Below the pieces are notes generated by a model. The model worked only from the letters and a program-made list of their open reading frames with translations. It did no database searches and was not told the origin of the DNA. 64,000 nucleotides of DNA from Hyperoodon ampullatus (Eukaryota; Chordata; Mammalia; Artiodactyla; Ziphiidae): the NCBI GenBank assembly GCA_949752795.1, contig OX457071.1, positions 26,954,800 to 27,018,799 on the forward strand. The letters are read 5' to 3'. Numbering within the stretch: the stretch's first letter is position 1; each line of letters begins with the position of its first letter. This document shows positions 37,786 to 50,448 of the stretch, one piece after another. A program made the position numbers and the translations under genes.

Positions 37786-39438
37786 AAGAGTCTCTCTAAT
37801 TCCAGGACAAACTCATTAATTTCTTTCAATTTTATTAGAGACACTGTTGCTTAGTGTTAATTAAGCTATTTTCTTTAATTAAATAAAATATATATATTTT
37901 TTGAGATTAAGGAAAACAGTAAAAGACATCAGCTATAGAAAGTCAGGTAGTACCAGGAATTTGAGATTTTTCATTTAATGCTTAACCATCTATGGTGTAC
38001 TAATTGAAGAATATAATTTAATTTATACTAAAGATTCCAATCATATGCATCAAGATTGGAACCAAAGATAAATATATCATTAACTTAGAATAGCTAAGAT
38101 TTCCTCAGTTATAATTTATTTTTGTTTCATTATAGAATTTAAATTAGAAATAAATTATTTTGAATTTAAACTATATTTATTTACATTTAATTACTGTATC
38201 CCACATTGTTCCAAAAATAGATTTATGGAACTTTTAAAAAGGACATACTACTAATTGATAGTCATAGTTACAATGTGTCTTTCAAAGCAACATTAAACAT
38301 TTCCAACCCATTCTGCTCCAATTTGCAACTATTCAAGGGGATTGCCACTGCCTATATTTCTTGGTATGGAAAAGATGAAGCTAACCAGAAAAAAAGTACA
38401 GTAAATTAAATAGTCCATTAAGACTGATATTATGTAAGAAAATATGTTTTATCACTCTACAAGATTTAAAAAAAATAAATCTAAACTTCTTTTGGCATCA
38501 GTCTGTTGTTTCCTTTTTACATTACATGTATGGGTTTGAATTCCTGGATCACTGTGTTTGTTCTTTTCTCATGAGATCTGGGAGAAGGACGCATTATGAG
38601 ACTCTGCTGTGTTGCCAGGCACATGGGTTCAGTATTCAGACATTCCAGTTCAGTTCTCCGACTTTTCTATTAAATTTTTGTCAATTGCCTTCTATGCGTC
38701 CAAACAGCAGACAAGTACATAGTGATAAACTCTACTGAAATGACTATCCCTCACTACCAGGGAATTGCATAAGAACAATTCTGTATTCATCATTTTCAGG
38801 CACAAAGGAGGGACAAAAGCCCACCCCAAATGTGACCTGCTGCACAAAATACCTTTTGTTATCAATTTAAGTGGGCTTCTGAATCCTCAAACCACCCATT
38901 GATAGATTTTCTTTTTCCCACATACATATTTATGTCATCTAATTAATTTTTCATAAGTTAAACAACTGTTAATATTAGTTCTTCGCCATCATGAATGGCA
39001 AAAATTAATTTTTTCTCCAAATCCACTTGAGAGGCATTCTTTCCTTTCTTCAATACGGTACAGAGCAGAGACTTAAAATCTCTGTAGCGTTCAGTGGAGG
39101 AGCAGTCGTCAGAGTCCTTGTCCAGACAAAAGCTTCCACACTGTGAGCAAGTCTTAGCAGAAGATTGCTTAAGGGGAAATCCTAAACCACATGATCTATC
39201 ACTGACCTTTCTCCTCAGTCCTTGTTACACAGAGAACAGAACCCCTCCTCTGTCTCCATTTATAAAGTATCTGACAGTGACTGATAGTTTTATTTTTTTC
39301 ATAGCTGTCATTGCATTAAAATGTGGTTGCTGTTACATGGAGTATTGGAGAACACAGCGCGAGTCTGAAAGGAGCGGGGAGAGGTTTACACAAAAACCTT
39401 CATCTGTTGGGATGTGTTAAGATCCACTGTCTCAAATT
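37786..39438. other. Unassigned AT-rich sequence
   Basis: No gene or named repeat. A frame at 39,094-39,420 (108 codons) starts with an ATG but has no family signature or splice context. Confidence 0.35.
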
Positions 39439-39452
39439 ATGAATAACTTTTA

Positions 39453-39617
39453 TTTTTATTTTTTAATATATCTTTATTGGAGTGTAATTGCTTCACAATA
39501 CTGTGTTAGTTTCTGTTGTACAACAAAGTGAATCTGCCACATGCATACATGTATCCCTATATCCCCTCCCTCCTGAGCCTCCCTCCCACCCTCCCTATCA
39601 CACCCCTCTAGGTCGTC
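39453..39617 (-). mobile_element. Very short 5'-truncated L1 (3' UTR only)
   Basis: 'tatctttattggagtgtaat', 'ttctgttgtacaacaaagtg' and 'ccctatatcccctccctcct' are the antisense L1 3' end, of the same type as the 50.5-kb L1. The TSD is atgaataactttta (39,439-39,452) and atgagtaactttta (39,618-39,631), with one mismatch. Confidence 0.85.
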
Positions 39618-39631
39618 ATGAGTAACTTTTA

Positions 39632-40099
39632 AACTCCTAATACATAACAAGAATGAGGAACAATCATACACTAAAACAACCATATTTGAAATGCAAACTT
39701 GGGCTGCTCTGGCCCCTAGATGGAAGAGGGAGATTAGATGTGGGACAGCACCAAGAGGCTTGGATGACTTTTCTCTTTACATGTAGGTCAGAGATAGGAC
39801 TAGAATCCCCAGTTTGGGATCAGATGAGGGGCTAGCATGAAAAAAAGGGCCTGGTCTCAAAAGAGTGGAATAGAAACCCACTCAGTCTTAAAATATGTGA
39901 TTATAAAGTATAATACAAAAGGACTTCCACTCCCACCTCTTTTTCTAAACTCACAGAATCCAATTGATGCCCTTTTTATGTCTCTAGAATCTGTCCACTT
40001 CTTCCACATCCACAGCCAATACCCTAGTTTGGCCATCATTATGTCTTCCTGGATTCCTTCCACCACTGGTAATGGGACAGCCCACCTCCACTTTCCCTA
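39632..40099. other. Unassigned sequence
   Basis: Nothing recognised; short frames only. Confidence 0.35.
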
Positions 40100-40620
40100 T
40101 GTACAGCAGGAGTCACCTTCCTACCACACAAACCAAACGTGTTGTTTTCCTGCTAAAATCCTTTCTTAGCTCCCCATTGCTCCAGGATGAAGTCTAAAGT
40201 TCTTAATAAGGTATGTAAGGTCCATGGCTTATAAGGTACCTGGCTTCTGCTTACAGCTCCAGCTCCAATGCCCTGCACTGTACCTGCAACCCCTGCTGTA
40301 CTCTCGTCTAGGCAACTTCCTGAACTCTGCTTGGCCAGCTGTCCAGCAGCACTGGGGCTCCAACATAGACAGGTTTTGGGAGAGGCTTTCTCACCTCCTC
40401 AGTCTGGGTTGGCTGCGTCTGCCGTCTGTTTCCTTATCATCCTTTTTGCTCTCTATCTTAGCGTACAGCGCCCCGCATTATAAATGTCACTTAAGTTGCT
40501 ACTTGTCTGTTTTACTCACTAGACCTAATGTTCTTTGTGGTCAGGGGTCGTGTTCACAGTACAATGCCTGAGCTTTGAACAGCGCCTGACCCATAGTGGG
40601 TTCTCATCAAATATGGACGG
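40100..40620 (+). mobile_element. L2 LINE, 3' half
   Basis: 'cttagctccccattgctcca', 'ttactcactagacctaatgt' and 'gaacagcgcctgacccatag' are L2 in sense order up to the 3' terminus ('ctcatcaaatatgg'). Confidence 0.75.
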
Positions 40621-40639
40621 AGGGGAGGAGGGGACCACG

Positions 40640-40705
40640 GGAGGAGGGGACAAAGTGAGAGGCCCTCGTACCGCAAAAAAAATAAACAAATGAAAATAAA
40701 ATAAA
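40640..40705 (+). mobile_element. CHR SINE, 3' end only
   Basis: 'aaagtgagaggccctcgtac' followed by CGC and an A-rich tail: the last about 45 bp of a CHR SINE joined to the L2 end, so 5'-truncated. Confidence 0.8.
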
Positions 40706-41139
40706 TTTTTAAAACATATGTATATAATCTTGTGAATTCTTGTAAATATTTTTTAAGTCATTCAATATTTTTGTGTGGTACATGGGAAAGAGGTGGCCTT
40801 TAGTAAGAAAACATTTCATTTTAGGTTAGTTTACTATTAAATATTTATTACAGAGTTTATTTATAACCTGTCATAATATCCATTACTGTATAATTAAAGA
40901 AAATTATTTTTTACATTTAAGTGAGTTTGCTTATTGATTTACTTTCAATTAATTATGTAAAGAGAAAATATTACCTGTTGACCACAGATTTTGTTTATAC
41001 TTGTTACATCATGCTTGTTTTGGGGGATCAAATAATTATTAAAGTGGATGGAAATTTAGCTATGTGTTATGGGGTCAACAACAAATAAAAACTGCTTAAT
41101 AACCTTGGAAATTCTTTACTTAGAGCTAAAAATTATCTC

Positions 41140-41141
<2 letters not shown>
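40706..41141. other. Unassigned AT-rich sequence
   Basis: Nothing recognised. Confidence 0.35.

Positions 41142-41184
<43 letters not shown>
41142..41184 (+). repeat. (TA)n microsatellite
   Basis: About 21 TA units immediately before the T-run of the next SINE. Confidence 0.95.
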
Positions 41185-41193
<9 letters not shown>

Positions 41194-41392
41194 TTTTTGT
41201 GCGGTACGTGGGCCTCTCACTGCTGTGGCCTCTCCCGCTGCGGAGCACAGGCTCTGAACGCGCAGGCCCAGCGGCCATGGCTGACAGGCCCAGCTGCTCC
41301 GCGGCATGTGGGATCCTCCGGGACCGGGGCACGAACCCGCGTTCCCTGCATCGGCAGGCGGACCCTCAATCACTGCGCCACCAGGGAAGCTC
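41185..41392 (-). mobile_element. CHR-type SINE
   Basis: Complete element with 'gtgcggtacgtgggcctctc' after the T-run and 'ccaccagggaagc' at its head. The head ends 'gctc' instead of 'gccc'. No clear TSD because the tail abuts (TA)n. Confidence 0.93.
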
Positions 41393-42254
41393 TCGTTACT
41401 ATTTTTATAACAAAATAAAGGGGTACAAAGAGTGATCTGAAAATGACACATTATAAGTAAAGATATACTTTATTTCTGCAAAATAAAAAGCCAAGTTGCA
41501 TGTAATTTTTATGTTTTCTTTTTATAACATGAATTTGAAGTACTAGTGACATCTTGATGTCCTATAAGAGGATTTTGATCAGATACGTGAAACTTTCAGA
41601 TTATAAAGATCAAAGTTTGCAGAATTGTTACCATTTATTTTTTACATACACACACATACACACACACACACTTCTTAGTTTAACACAGTGAAATTTATTT
41701 GACACTTAATAGTCCACTGTAGGTGTCCCTGATCAGCCTGCAATCTTCCGTGTCATGATACAGGGACTCAGGTTGTCTCTACCTTGTGGCCCACCATCCA
41801 CTCACGTTCATATTTGTACATTGAGAAGAGAACACCAAAATACTGTACCTGGATGATAGTGTACTTATTCTGTGCTTTTAGTAGATTTTGGATACTTTTA
41901 AAAATAACGATTTTGAGCAAATGTTAATATTGTTCATCTTACAACATTCCAGCTTAAGTCAATGATTCTATATCAATACAGACAAGTTTAAGTGCTGTGT
42001 GTCAGTTCATCCTGTGACTTCTAAGTGTGTGTTCAGTGAAGGGGAAGAACAGAAGAAAGAACGAGGTCTGTGGCTGCTTGTTTCCACACAGAAGAGAAGA
42101 GCTGGTTGGACTCTCAAGATACAATCTAGTTCCACCTCCTCTGTTTCCATAAATGAATGACTGAACCATCCTAGGCCTGCAGCCTGAAAGCAGGATTCAT
42201 GCACAGTTATCGTCGCATACCTTGTAGCCGTCTGTTACAGTGCCCAGCATAGCA
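41393..42254. other. Unassigned sequence
   Basis: No gene seen; a (CA)n-like run is at 41,646-41,671. Confidence 0.35.
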
Positions 42255-42830
42255 TAGGCATATGAGTTTTCTACCACTGAGTAACAAACTACCACAACTT
42301 CAAGACTTAAAGTACCACCCATTCTTTACCTCACAGTTCTGGAAGTCAGAAGACCAGGCAGGCTCAACTGGATTCTCTGTTTAGAGTCACAGAAGAGCAA
42401 AAAATCAAGGTATCAGCCAGGCTGCCCTGTTATCTGAAGGCCCAGGAGGACACACTTCCAACCTTATTCAAATTGTCGGCAGAATTCAGTCCTTTGTGGT
42501 TATCACACTGAGGTCTCTATTTCCTTGGTGACCCATATTCCTTACCATGTGGCCCCCTCTACCTTCAAGCCAGCAATACCTTCTCCAATCCTTCTCACAC
42601 TTAGAATCTCTCTGACTTCTTTTCTGCCACCATGAAAAAACTCTGCTTTTAAAGGGCTCCTGTGATTAGGTTAGGCTCACTCAATAATCTCCCTAGTGTA
42701 AAGTCAACAGATTAGTAACCTTAATTACATCTGCAAAATGCCTTTCACCATGTAACATAATCACAGCTATAACACCAAGTGCAATACCACAGTAGGGATG
42801 GGGTTTATAACTCCTCTCGCTGTAGGGCTT
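42255..42830 (-). mobile_element. MLT1-type MaLR LTR
   Basis: 'accactgagtaacaaactac' through 'ctcacagttctggaagtcag', 'ccaaccttattcaaattgtc' and 'gattaggttaggctcactca' are the antisense order of an MLT1/MST LTR. Confidence 0.75.
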
Positions 42831-43285
42831 TGCAATGGTTATTACCTTGCGGACAAACAACAGATTCTTCCTGATGTCACGTCTCAGGTGTGTGCCACAA
42901 GGGCCTGTTTTGCCTTTTGTGGGTTAGTACTACTTATCCCGAAGCAAGCCTAAACTAGCGTGTTTCTCCTCTGTGGAGCAAACGGGACATACTTTTCTCC
43001 AGTTTATACTGGTGAACATGAAGAGGCCTTCTGAGATGTGTTGGCCTTTCGGTTCAACTCTCAACATGGTTCTACTTAGGGATTAATTGCTCAGCATTCC
43101 TTAAAAGTCTTCAAAACTTTTTTCTTCTCCTTCTAAATGCTTCCCCCCTAGGTAATCTTAGTCATCTTTAAACAGCAGTATGCAGGCTGACTATGCTATA
43201 CAGTTCTGATCCCTTTTCTAAATTCTAGTCTGCCTTCTTTACACAGACACTTCAATTTTCATAAGCTATGTAATCCTTCACTTTT
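42831..43285. other. Unassigned sequence
   Basis: No gene seen. Confidence 0.35.
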
Positions 43286-43289
43286 CATT

Positions 43290-43450
43290 CTTCACATATC
43301 CCAAACCTGTTATCTCAGCCTTCCCCAAGTCAGTAATTGGCAGTACTCTCAATGTAATTTTTCAAGCCAAAAGCCTAGGAGTCATTCCCAATTTCTCTCT
43401 TTCTTGCCCTGTTATCAAAATTCCATCAGCGATCTTGTTCACACTATCTT
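43290..43450 (+). mobile_element. L2 LINE fragment
   Basis: 'gtaatttttcaagccaaaag' then 'cctaggagtcattcccaatt' match the L2 phrase 'aacctgggagtcatccttga'. Confidence 0.55.
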
Positions 43451-44235
43451 TAAAATTTTTTTAAAACAATCTACTTCTGAATAATAGAATTATAGCAACA
43501 TTACCACTGTTTTGCACCACTAATTAATTAAAGTATCTGAACAATGGTTATCAGCAATTGCTAGCATCAAGAGACAATCAGATGTTATATGCCTCCTGAG
43601 GGAAGTACACTTGCCTAAGGAAAGAAAAAAATCAAACTTTAATCCAATTAAAATTCTCACTCTAAATGCCAGTTTTCAAAAGATACAGGGGATAGAGGAA
43701 CATGTAAAATGACACCATTATAATGCAATTAATAAAATCTTCAACAAATTCTTCAACAATTAAATTACAGGGAAAAGAAATTTATATATATATATATATA
43801 TGGAGAGAGAGAGAGGTGGGGGGTGGGGGAGGGAGACACAGAGAGAGAGAAGACACATCAACCAAATGCAGTATAGGAACATGAGGACCTTGACTCAAAC
43901 AAACTTTGAAAAAAAATTCATAAGACAAAGAAATTTGAGCACTGATAGGGACATTTGATAACATTAGGAATTAATTATTGTTCACTTTTAGGTATAAATT
44001 AGTGTTCTGTTCAAAATATAAACCCTTGTCTACTGGAGATTCATATTGTAATATTTATGGATGAAATGGCATACTATTTGCTGCAAGAAAATCTAAAGAA
44101 GTTGATGAGGTATAGAAGAAACAAAATTGGCAATGAGTTGATAATGGTTAACTGTGAGTCATGGATATATCAGATTTTACTTTACCATTTTCTCTGATTT
44201 TGTATATATTTGAAATTTTCCATAATAAAGAAGTC
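43451..44235. other. Unassigned sequence with purine microsatellite
   Basis: A (TA)n run at about 43,783-43,801 is followed by a GA/GGTG-rich purine tract to 43,851. No gene. Confidence 0.4.
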
Positions 44236-44239
44236 TTCA

Positions 44240-44868
44240 AACATTCACTTGTTTCCAATTCCACTGCTCTGCCACCTAGTCAGTGCCCCCATCATCTCTT
44301 ATCTGGGAGGCATATGAGGCAGCTTGCTGATGACATTCCCAGCATCCAGTGTTGCCTGCTACAATCTACCCTCCTCATGGCAGCTGCAGTGATCATTTAA
44401 AACTGGAATCATATCCTGTCTTCTGTACCTTGTTTTCTTTAATAACCTTCCCAAAGCTTCTCATTCAATTGGAATAAAATCTAAACCCCACACTTACAAG
44501 GTCCTTTGGAACCTGGACCCTAATGATCTCTTCAGACATCCTGTGCCACTCTCCCTGATACTCTAGCCACCCTGAGGTTCTTCTTGTCCCTCAAATATGT
44601 CATGCTTGTCCCCATCTCATGGTCTTTGTCTCAGCAATCCCCTCTGCCTGAAAGGCTCTTTCTGTTGCCCTCTTTCAGACTGGCTTCATTTTCTGGTTTT
44701 AGGAAGCCTTTCTCGCTACCACTGAACAAAAGGAACCATTCCATCATTGCCTATCACATGACCTTGTTTTATTGCTATCATTGTATCACTGACATTTAGG
44801 TAGCTAGTTTTTTTAATCCATTACCATTTTCATCCACTCAAAAGCTTTATTAGAAGAGGGACTTTTTC
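44240..44868 (+). mobile_element. L2 LINE, left part, split by a young L1
   Basis: 'ctcatggcagctgcagtgat', 'ggaataaaatctaaacccca' and 'gcaatcccctctgcctgaaa' are L2 in sense. The next L2 segment resumes at 50,818 ('aatatgtgtctagaacagcc', 'caacaaatatctgaatgaat'). Confidence 0.75.
44852..44868 (+). repeat. TSD, 5' copy, of the young L1
   Basis: agaagagggactttttc, repeated exactly at 50,801-50,817 (17 bp). Both copies lie in L2 sequence. Confidence 0.95.
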
Positions 44869-44999
44869 GACTCTTCCTCCTCCTCCTCCTCAGCTTCCTG
44901 CATCACCTTGTATCTCCTCAATCCCGACAGGTCCTGGGTTCCCAACGTCTCCTGGGTTTCTTGTTTTGATCTTCTGATGTCAATTAAAACACTTGGTTA
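44869..44999. other. Extra DNA between the TSD and the recognisable L1 5' end
   Basis: Does not read like L1 5' UTR. On the minus strand one frame is open for about 42 codons and ends in a Glu run (from GAG repeats, 44,871-44,895). Upstream of it is a 'ctaac' and 'tgacatcag', a branch-point/acceptor-like pair. Could be captured gene or pre-mRNA sequence, or an unfamiliar 5' UTR start. Confidence 0.5.
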
Positions 45000-45659
45000 G
45001 AGGGAAGAGGAAGATGGCAGAAGAGTAAGACGCGGAGATCACCTTCCTCCCCACAGATACATCAGAAATTCATCTACACGTGGAACAACTCCAACAGAAC
45101 ACCTACTGAACGCTGACAGAAGACCTCAGACCCCCCAAAAGGCAAGAAACTCCCCACATACCTGGGTGGATGAAAGGCTCGTGGTGCTGCAGCCAGGAGT
45201 CAGTGCTGTGCCTCTGAAGTGGGAGAGCCAACCTCAGGACACGGGTCCACAAGAGACTTCCCAGCTCCACATAATATCAAGCAGCGAAAATCTCCCAGGG
45301 ATCTCCATCTCAACACCAGCACCCAGCTTCAGTCAACGACCAGCAAACTACAGTGCTGGTCACCCTATGCCAAGCAACTAGCAAGGCAGGAACACAACCC
45401 CACCCATTAGCAGAGAGACTACCTAAAAACATAATAAGGCCACAGGCACTCCAAAACACACCACCAGATGTGGACCTGTCCACCAGAAAGACAAGATCGA
45501 GCCTCAACCACCAGAACACAGGCATTAGTCCCCCCCACCAGGAAGCCTACACAACCTACTGAAACAACCTTAGCCACGGGGGACAGATACCAAAAACAAC
45601 GGGAACTACGAATCTGCAGCCTGCAAAAAGGAGACCCCAAACACAGTAACATAAGCAAA

Positions 45660-46553
45660 ATGAGAAGACAGAAAAACACACAGCAGGTGAAGGAGCAAGA
45701 TAAAAACCTACCAGACCTAACAAATGAAGAGGTAATAGGCAGTCTACCTGAAAAAGAATTCAGAATAATGATAGTAAAGATGATCCAAAATCTTGGAAAT
45801 AGGATAGACAAAATGCAAGAAACAGTTAACAAGGACCTAGAAGAACTAAAGATGAATCAAGCATCGATTAAAAACACAATAAATGAAATGAAAAATACTC
45901 TAGATGGGATCAATAGCAGAATAACTGAGGCAGAAGAACGGATAAGTGAGGTGGAAGATAAAATAGTGGAAATAACTGATGCAGAGCAAAATAAAGAAAA
46001 AAGAATGAAAAGAATAGAGGACAGTCTCAGAGACCTCTGGGACAACATTAAACGCACCAACATTCGAATTATAGGGGTTCCAGAAGAAGAAGAGAAAAAG
46101 AAAGGGACTGAGAAAATATTTGAAGAGATTATAGTTGAAAACTTCCCTAATATGGGAAAGGAAATAGTTAATCAAGTCCAGGAGGCACAGAGAGTCCCAT
46201 ACAGAATAAATCCAAGGAGAAATACGCCAAGACACATATTAATCAAACTGTCAAAAATTAAATACAAAGAAATCATATTAAAAGCAGCAAGGGAAAAACA
46301 ACAAATAACACACAAGGGAATCCCCATCAGGTTAACAGCTGATCTCTCAGCAGAAACTCTACAAGCCAGAAGGGAGTGGCAGGACATAATTAAAGTGATG
46401 AAGGAGAGAAACCTGCAACCAAGATTACTCTACCCAGCAAGGATCTCATTCAGATTTGATGGAGAAATTAAAACGTTTACAGACAAGCAAAAGCTGAGAG
46501 AGTTCAGCACCACCAAACCAGCTTTACAACAAATGCTAAAGGAGCTTCTCTAG
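45660..46553 (+). CDS. L1 ORF1 protein (RNA-binding chaperone), intact
   Basis: 297 codons from the ATG at 45,660, chosen because 'MRRQKNTQQ' is the usual cetartiodactyl L1 ORF1 start; the frame is also open for 64 codons upstream, but that part is 5' UTR-like. ORF1p trimerises, coats L1 RNA in cytoplasmic RNPs and aids target-primed reverse transcription. Visible: a basic N-terminus, a heptad coiled coil (about residues 40-130, '[18 protein letters not shown]'), an RRM with '[12 protein letters not shown]' near residue 135, then a C-terminal domain with '[15 protein letters not shown]' and '[11 protein letters not shown]'. Length is close to the family norm. It ends in 'MLKELL', 58 bp before ORF2. 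No internal stop. Confidence 0.93.
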   Translation: MRRQKNTQQVKEQDKNLPDLTNEEVIGSLPEKEFRIMIVKMIQNLGNRIDKMQETVNKDLEELKMNQASIKNTINEMKNTLDGINSRITEAEERISEVEDKIVEITDAEQNKEKRMKRIEDSLRDLWDNIKRTNIRIIGVPEEEEKKKGTEKIFEEIIVENFPNMGKEIVNQVQEAQRVPYRINPRRNTPRHILIKLSKIKYKEIILKAAREKQQITHKGIPIRLTADLSAETLQARREWQDIIKVMKERNLQPRLLYPARISFRFDGEIKTFTDKQKLREFSTTKPALQQMLKELL

Positions 46554-46611
46554 GCAAGAAACACAACAGAAGGACTATACCTACAATAACGAACCCAAAG
46601 CAATTAAGGAA

Positions 46612-49600
46612 ATGGGAATAGAAACATACATATCAATAATTACCTTAAATGTAAATGGACTAAATGCTCCCACCAAAAGACACAGAGTGGCTGAATGGAT
46701 ACAAAAACAAGACCCATATATATGCTGTCTACAAGAGACCCACTTCAGACCTAGAGACACATACAGATTGAAAGTAAGGGGATGGAAAAAGATATTCCAT
46801 GCAAATGGAAATCAAAAGAAAGCTGGAGTAGCAATTCTTATATCAGACAAAATAGACTTTAAAATAAAGACTATTAGAAGAGACAAAGAAGGACACTACA
46901 TAACGATAAAGGGATCGATCCAAGAAGAAGATATAACAATTGTAAATATTTATGCACCCAACATAGGAGCACCTCAATACATAAGGCAAATACTAACAGC
47001 CATAAAAGGGGAAATCGACAGTAACACAATCATAGTAGGGGACTTTAACACCCCACTTTCACCAATGGACAGATCATCCAAAATGAAAATAAATAAGGAA
47101 ACACAAGCTTTAAATGATACATTAAACAAGATGGACTTAGTTGATATTTATAGGACATTCCATCCAAAAACAACAGAATACACATTTTTCTCAAGTGCTC
47201 ATGGAACATTCTCCAGGATAGATCATATCTTGGGTCACAAATCAAGCCTTGGTAAATTTAAGAAAATTGAAATTGTATCAAGTATCTTTTCCAACCACAA
47301 TGCTATGAGACTAGACATCAATTACAGGAAAAGATCTGTAAAAAATACAAACACATGGAGGCTAAACAATACACTACTCAATAACGAAGTGATCACTGAA
47401 GAAATCAAAGAGGAAATTAAAAAATACCTAGAAACAAATGACAATGGAGACACGACGACCCAAAACCTATGGGACGCAGCAAAAGCAGTTCTAAGGGGGA
47501 AGTTTATAGCAATACAATCCCACCTTAAGAAATAGGAAACATTTCGAGTAAACAACCTGACCCTGCACCTAAAGCAATTAGAGAAAGAAGAACAAAAAAC
47601 CCCCAAAGTTAGCAGAAGGAAAGAAATCATAAAGATCAGATCAGAAATAAATGAAAAAGAAATGAAGGAAACAATAGCAAAGATCAACCAAACTAAAAGC
47701 TGGTTCTTTGAGAAGATAAACAAAATTGACAAACCATTAGCCAGACTCATCAAGAAAAGAAGGGAGAAGACTCACATCAATAGAAATAGAAATGAAAAAG
47801 GAGAAGTAACAACTGACACTGCAGAAATACAAAAGATCATGAGAGATTACTATAAGCAACTCTATGCCAATAAAATGGACAACCTGGAGGAAATGGACAA
47901 ATTCTTAGAAATGCACAACCTACCAAGACTGACTCAGGAAGAAATAGAAAATATGAATAGACCAATCACAAGCACTGAAATTGAAACTGTGATTAAAAAT
48001 CTTCCATCAAACAAAAGCCCAGGACCAGATGGCTTCACAGGCGAATTCAATCAAACATTTAGAGAAGAGCTAACACCCATCCTTCTCAAACTCTTCCAAA
48101 CAATATCAGAGGAAGGAACACTCCCAAACTCATTCTACGAGGCCACCATCACCTTGATACCAAAACCAGGCAAGGATGTCACAAAGAAAGAAAACTACAG
48201 GCCAATATCACTGATGAACATAGATGCAAAAATCCTCAACAAAATACTAGCAAACAGAATGCAACAGCACATTAAAAGGATCATACACCATGATCAAGTG
48301 GGGTTTATTCCAGGAATGCAAGGATTCTTCAATATACGCAAATCAATCAATGTGATACACCATATTAACAAGTTGAAGGAGAAAAACCATATGATCATCT
48401 CAATAGATGCAGAGAAAGCTTTTGACAAAATTCAACACCCATTTATGATAAAAACCCTGCAGAAAGTAGGCATAGAGGGAACTTTCCTCAACATAATAAA
48501 GGCCATATATGACACACCCACAGCCAACATTGTCCTCAATGGTGAAAAACTGAAACCATTTCCACTAAGATCAGGAACAAGACAAGGCTGCCCACTCTCA
48601 CCACTCTTATTCAACCTAGTTTTGGAAGTTTTAGCCACAGCAATCAGAGAAGAAAAGGAAATAAAAGGAATCCAAATTGGAAAAGAAGAAGTAAAGCTGT
48701 CACTGTTTGCAGATGACATGATACTATACATAGAGAATCCTAAAGATGCTACCGAAAAACTACTAGAGCTAATCAATGAATTTGGTAAAGTAGCAGGATA
48801 CAAAATTAATGCACAGAAATCTCTGGCATTCCTGTACACTAATGATGAAAAATCTGAAAATGAAATCAAGAAAACACTCCCATTTACCATTGCAACAAAA
48901 AGAATAAAATATCTAGGAATAAACCTACCTAAGGAGACAAAAGACCTTTATGCAGAAAATTATAAGACACTGATGAAAGAAATTAAAGAGGATACAAATA
49001 GATGGAGAGATATACCATGCTCCTGGATTGGAAGAATCAATATTGTGAAAATGACTCTACTACCCAAAGCAATCTACAGATTCAATGCAATCCCTATCAA
49101 ACTACCACTGGCATTTTTCACAGAACTAGAACAAAAAATTTCAAAATTTGTTTGGAAAAACAAAAGACCCCGAATAGCCAAAGCAATCTTGAGAACGAAA
49201 AACGGAGCTGGAGGAATCAGGCTCCCTGACTTCAGACTATACTACAAAGCTACAGTAATTAAGACAGTGTGGTACTGGCATAAAAACAGAAAGATAGATC
49301 AGTGGATCAGGATAGAAAGCCCAGAGATAAACCCACGCACATATGGCCAACTTATCTTTGATAAAGGAGGCAGGAATGTACAGTGGAGAAAGGACAGCCT
49401 CTTCAATAAGTGGTGCTGGGAAAACTGGACAGGGACATGTAAAAGTATGAGATTAGATCATTCCCTAACACCATACACAAAAATAAGCTCAAAATGGATT
49501 AAAGACCTAAATGTAAGGCCGGAAACTATCAAACTCTTAGAGGAAAACATAGGTAAAACACTCTATGACATAAATCACAGCAAGATCCTTTTGGACCCAC

Positions 49601-50448
49601 CTCCTAGAGAAATGGAATTAAAAACAAAGATAAACAAATGGGACCTAATGAAACTTCAAAGCTTTTGCACAGCAAAGGAAACCATAAACAAGACCAAAAG
49701 ACAACCCTCAGAATGGGAGAAAATATTTGCAAATGAAGCAACTGACAAAGGATTAATCTCCAAAATTTATAAACAGCTCATGCAGCTCAATAGCAAAAAA
49801 ACAAACAACCCAATCCAAAAATGGGCAGAAGACTTAAATAGGCATTTCTCCAAAGAAGATATACAGACTGCCAACAAACACATGAAAGAATGCTCAACAT
49901 CATTAATCATTAGAGAAATGCAAATCAAAACTACAATGAGATATCATCTCACACCAGTCAGAATGGCCATCATCAAGAAATCTAGAAACAATAAATGCTG
50001 GAGAGGTTGTGGAGAAAAGGGAACACTCTTGCACTGCTGGTGGGAATGTGAATTGGTACAGCCACTATGGAGAACAGTATGGAGGTTCCTTAAAAAACTA
50101 CAAATAGAACTACCATATGACCCAGCAATCCCACTACTAGGCATATACCCTGAGAAAACCATAATTCAAAAAGAGACATGTACCAAAATGTTCATTGCAG
50201 CTCTATTCACAATAGCCCGGAGCTGGAAACAACCTAAGTGTCCATCATCGGATGAATGGATAAAGAAGATGTGGCACATATATACAATGGAATATTACTC
50301 AGCCATAAAAAGGAACGAAACTGAGCTATTTGTAATGAGGTGGATAGACCTAGAGTCTGTCATACAGAGTGAAGTAAGTCAGAAAGAGAAAGACAAATAC
50401 CGTATGCTAACACATATATATGGAATTAAAAAAAAAAAAATGTCATGA
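46612..50448 (+). pseudogene. L1 ORF2 (endonuclease/reverse transcriptase), one in-frame stop
   Basis: 1,279 codons including the terminator, normal for L1. Only codon 308 (TAG, 47,533-47,535) breaks it; both sides are in the same frame. Endonuclease, residues 1-240: 'LNVNGLN', 'CCLQETHF', 'NIYAPN', 'VGDFNTPL' and '[12 protein letters not shown]' are present, but the SDH triad reads S-N-H (residue 228 Asn). RT: '[15 protein letters not shown]', 'GFIPGMQGF', and 'FADD' at 48,706-48,717 with both catalytic Asp. The C-terminal Cys/His motif C-x3-C-x7-H-x4-C lies at 49,996-50,049. The protein nicks target DNA and reverse-transcribes L1 RNA in the nucleus. As written, a full-length product needs stop-codon read-through. 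A downstream product starting at 47,662 would have RT but no endonuclease. Confidence 0.93.

Noticed and set aside
48432..48890. 152-codon minus-strand frame
   Set aside because: Antisense shadow of the L1 reverse transcriptase.
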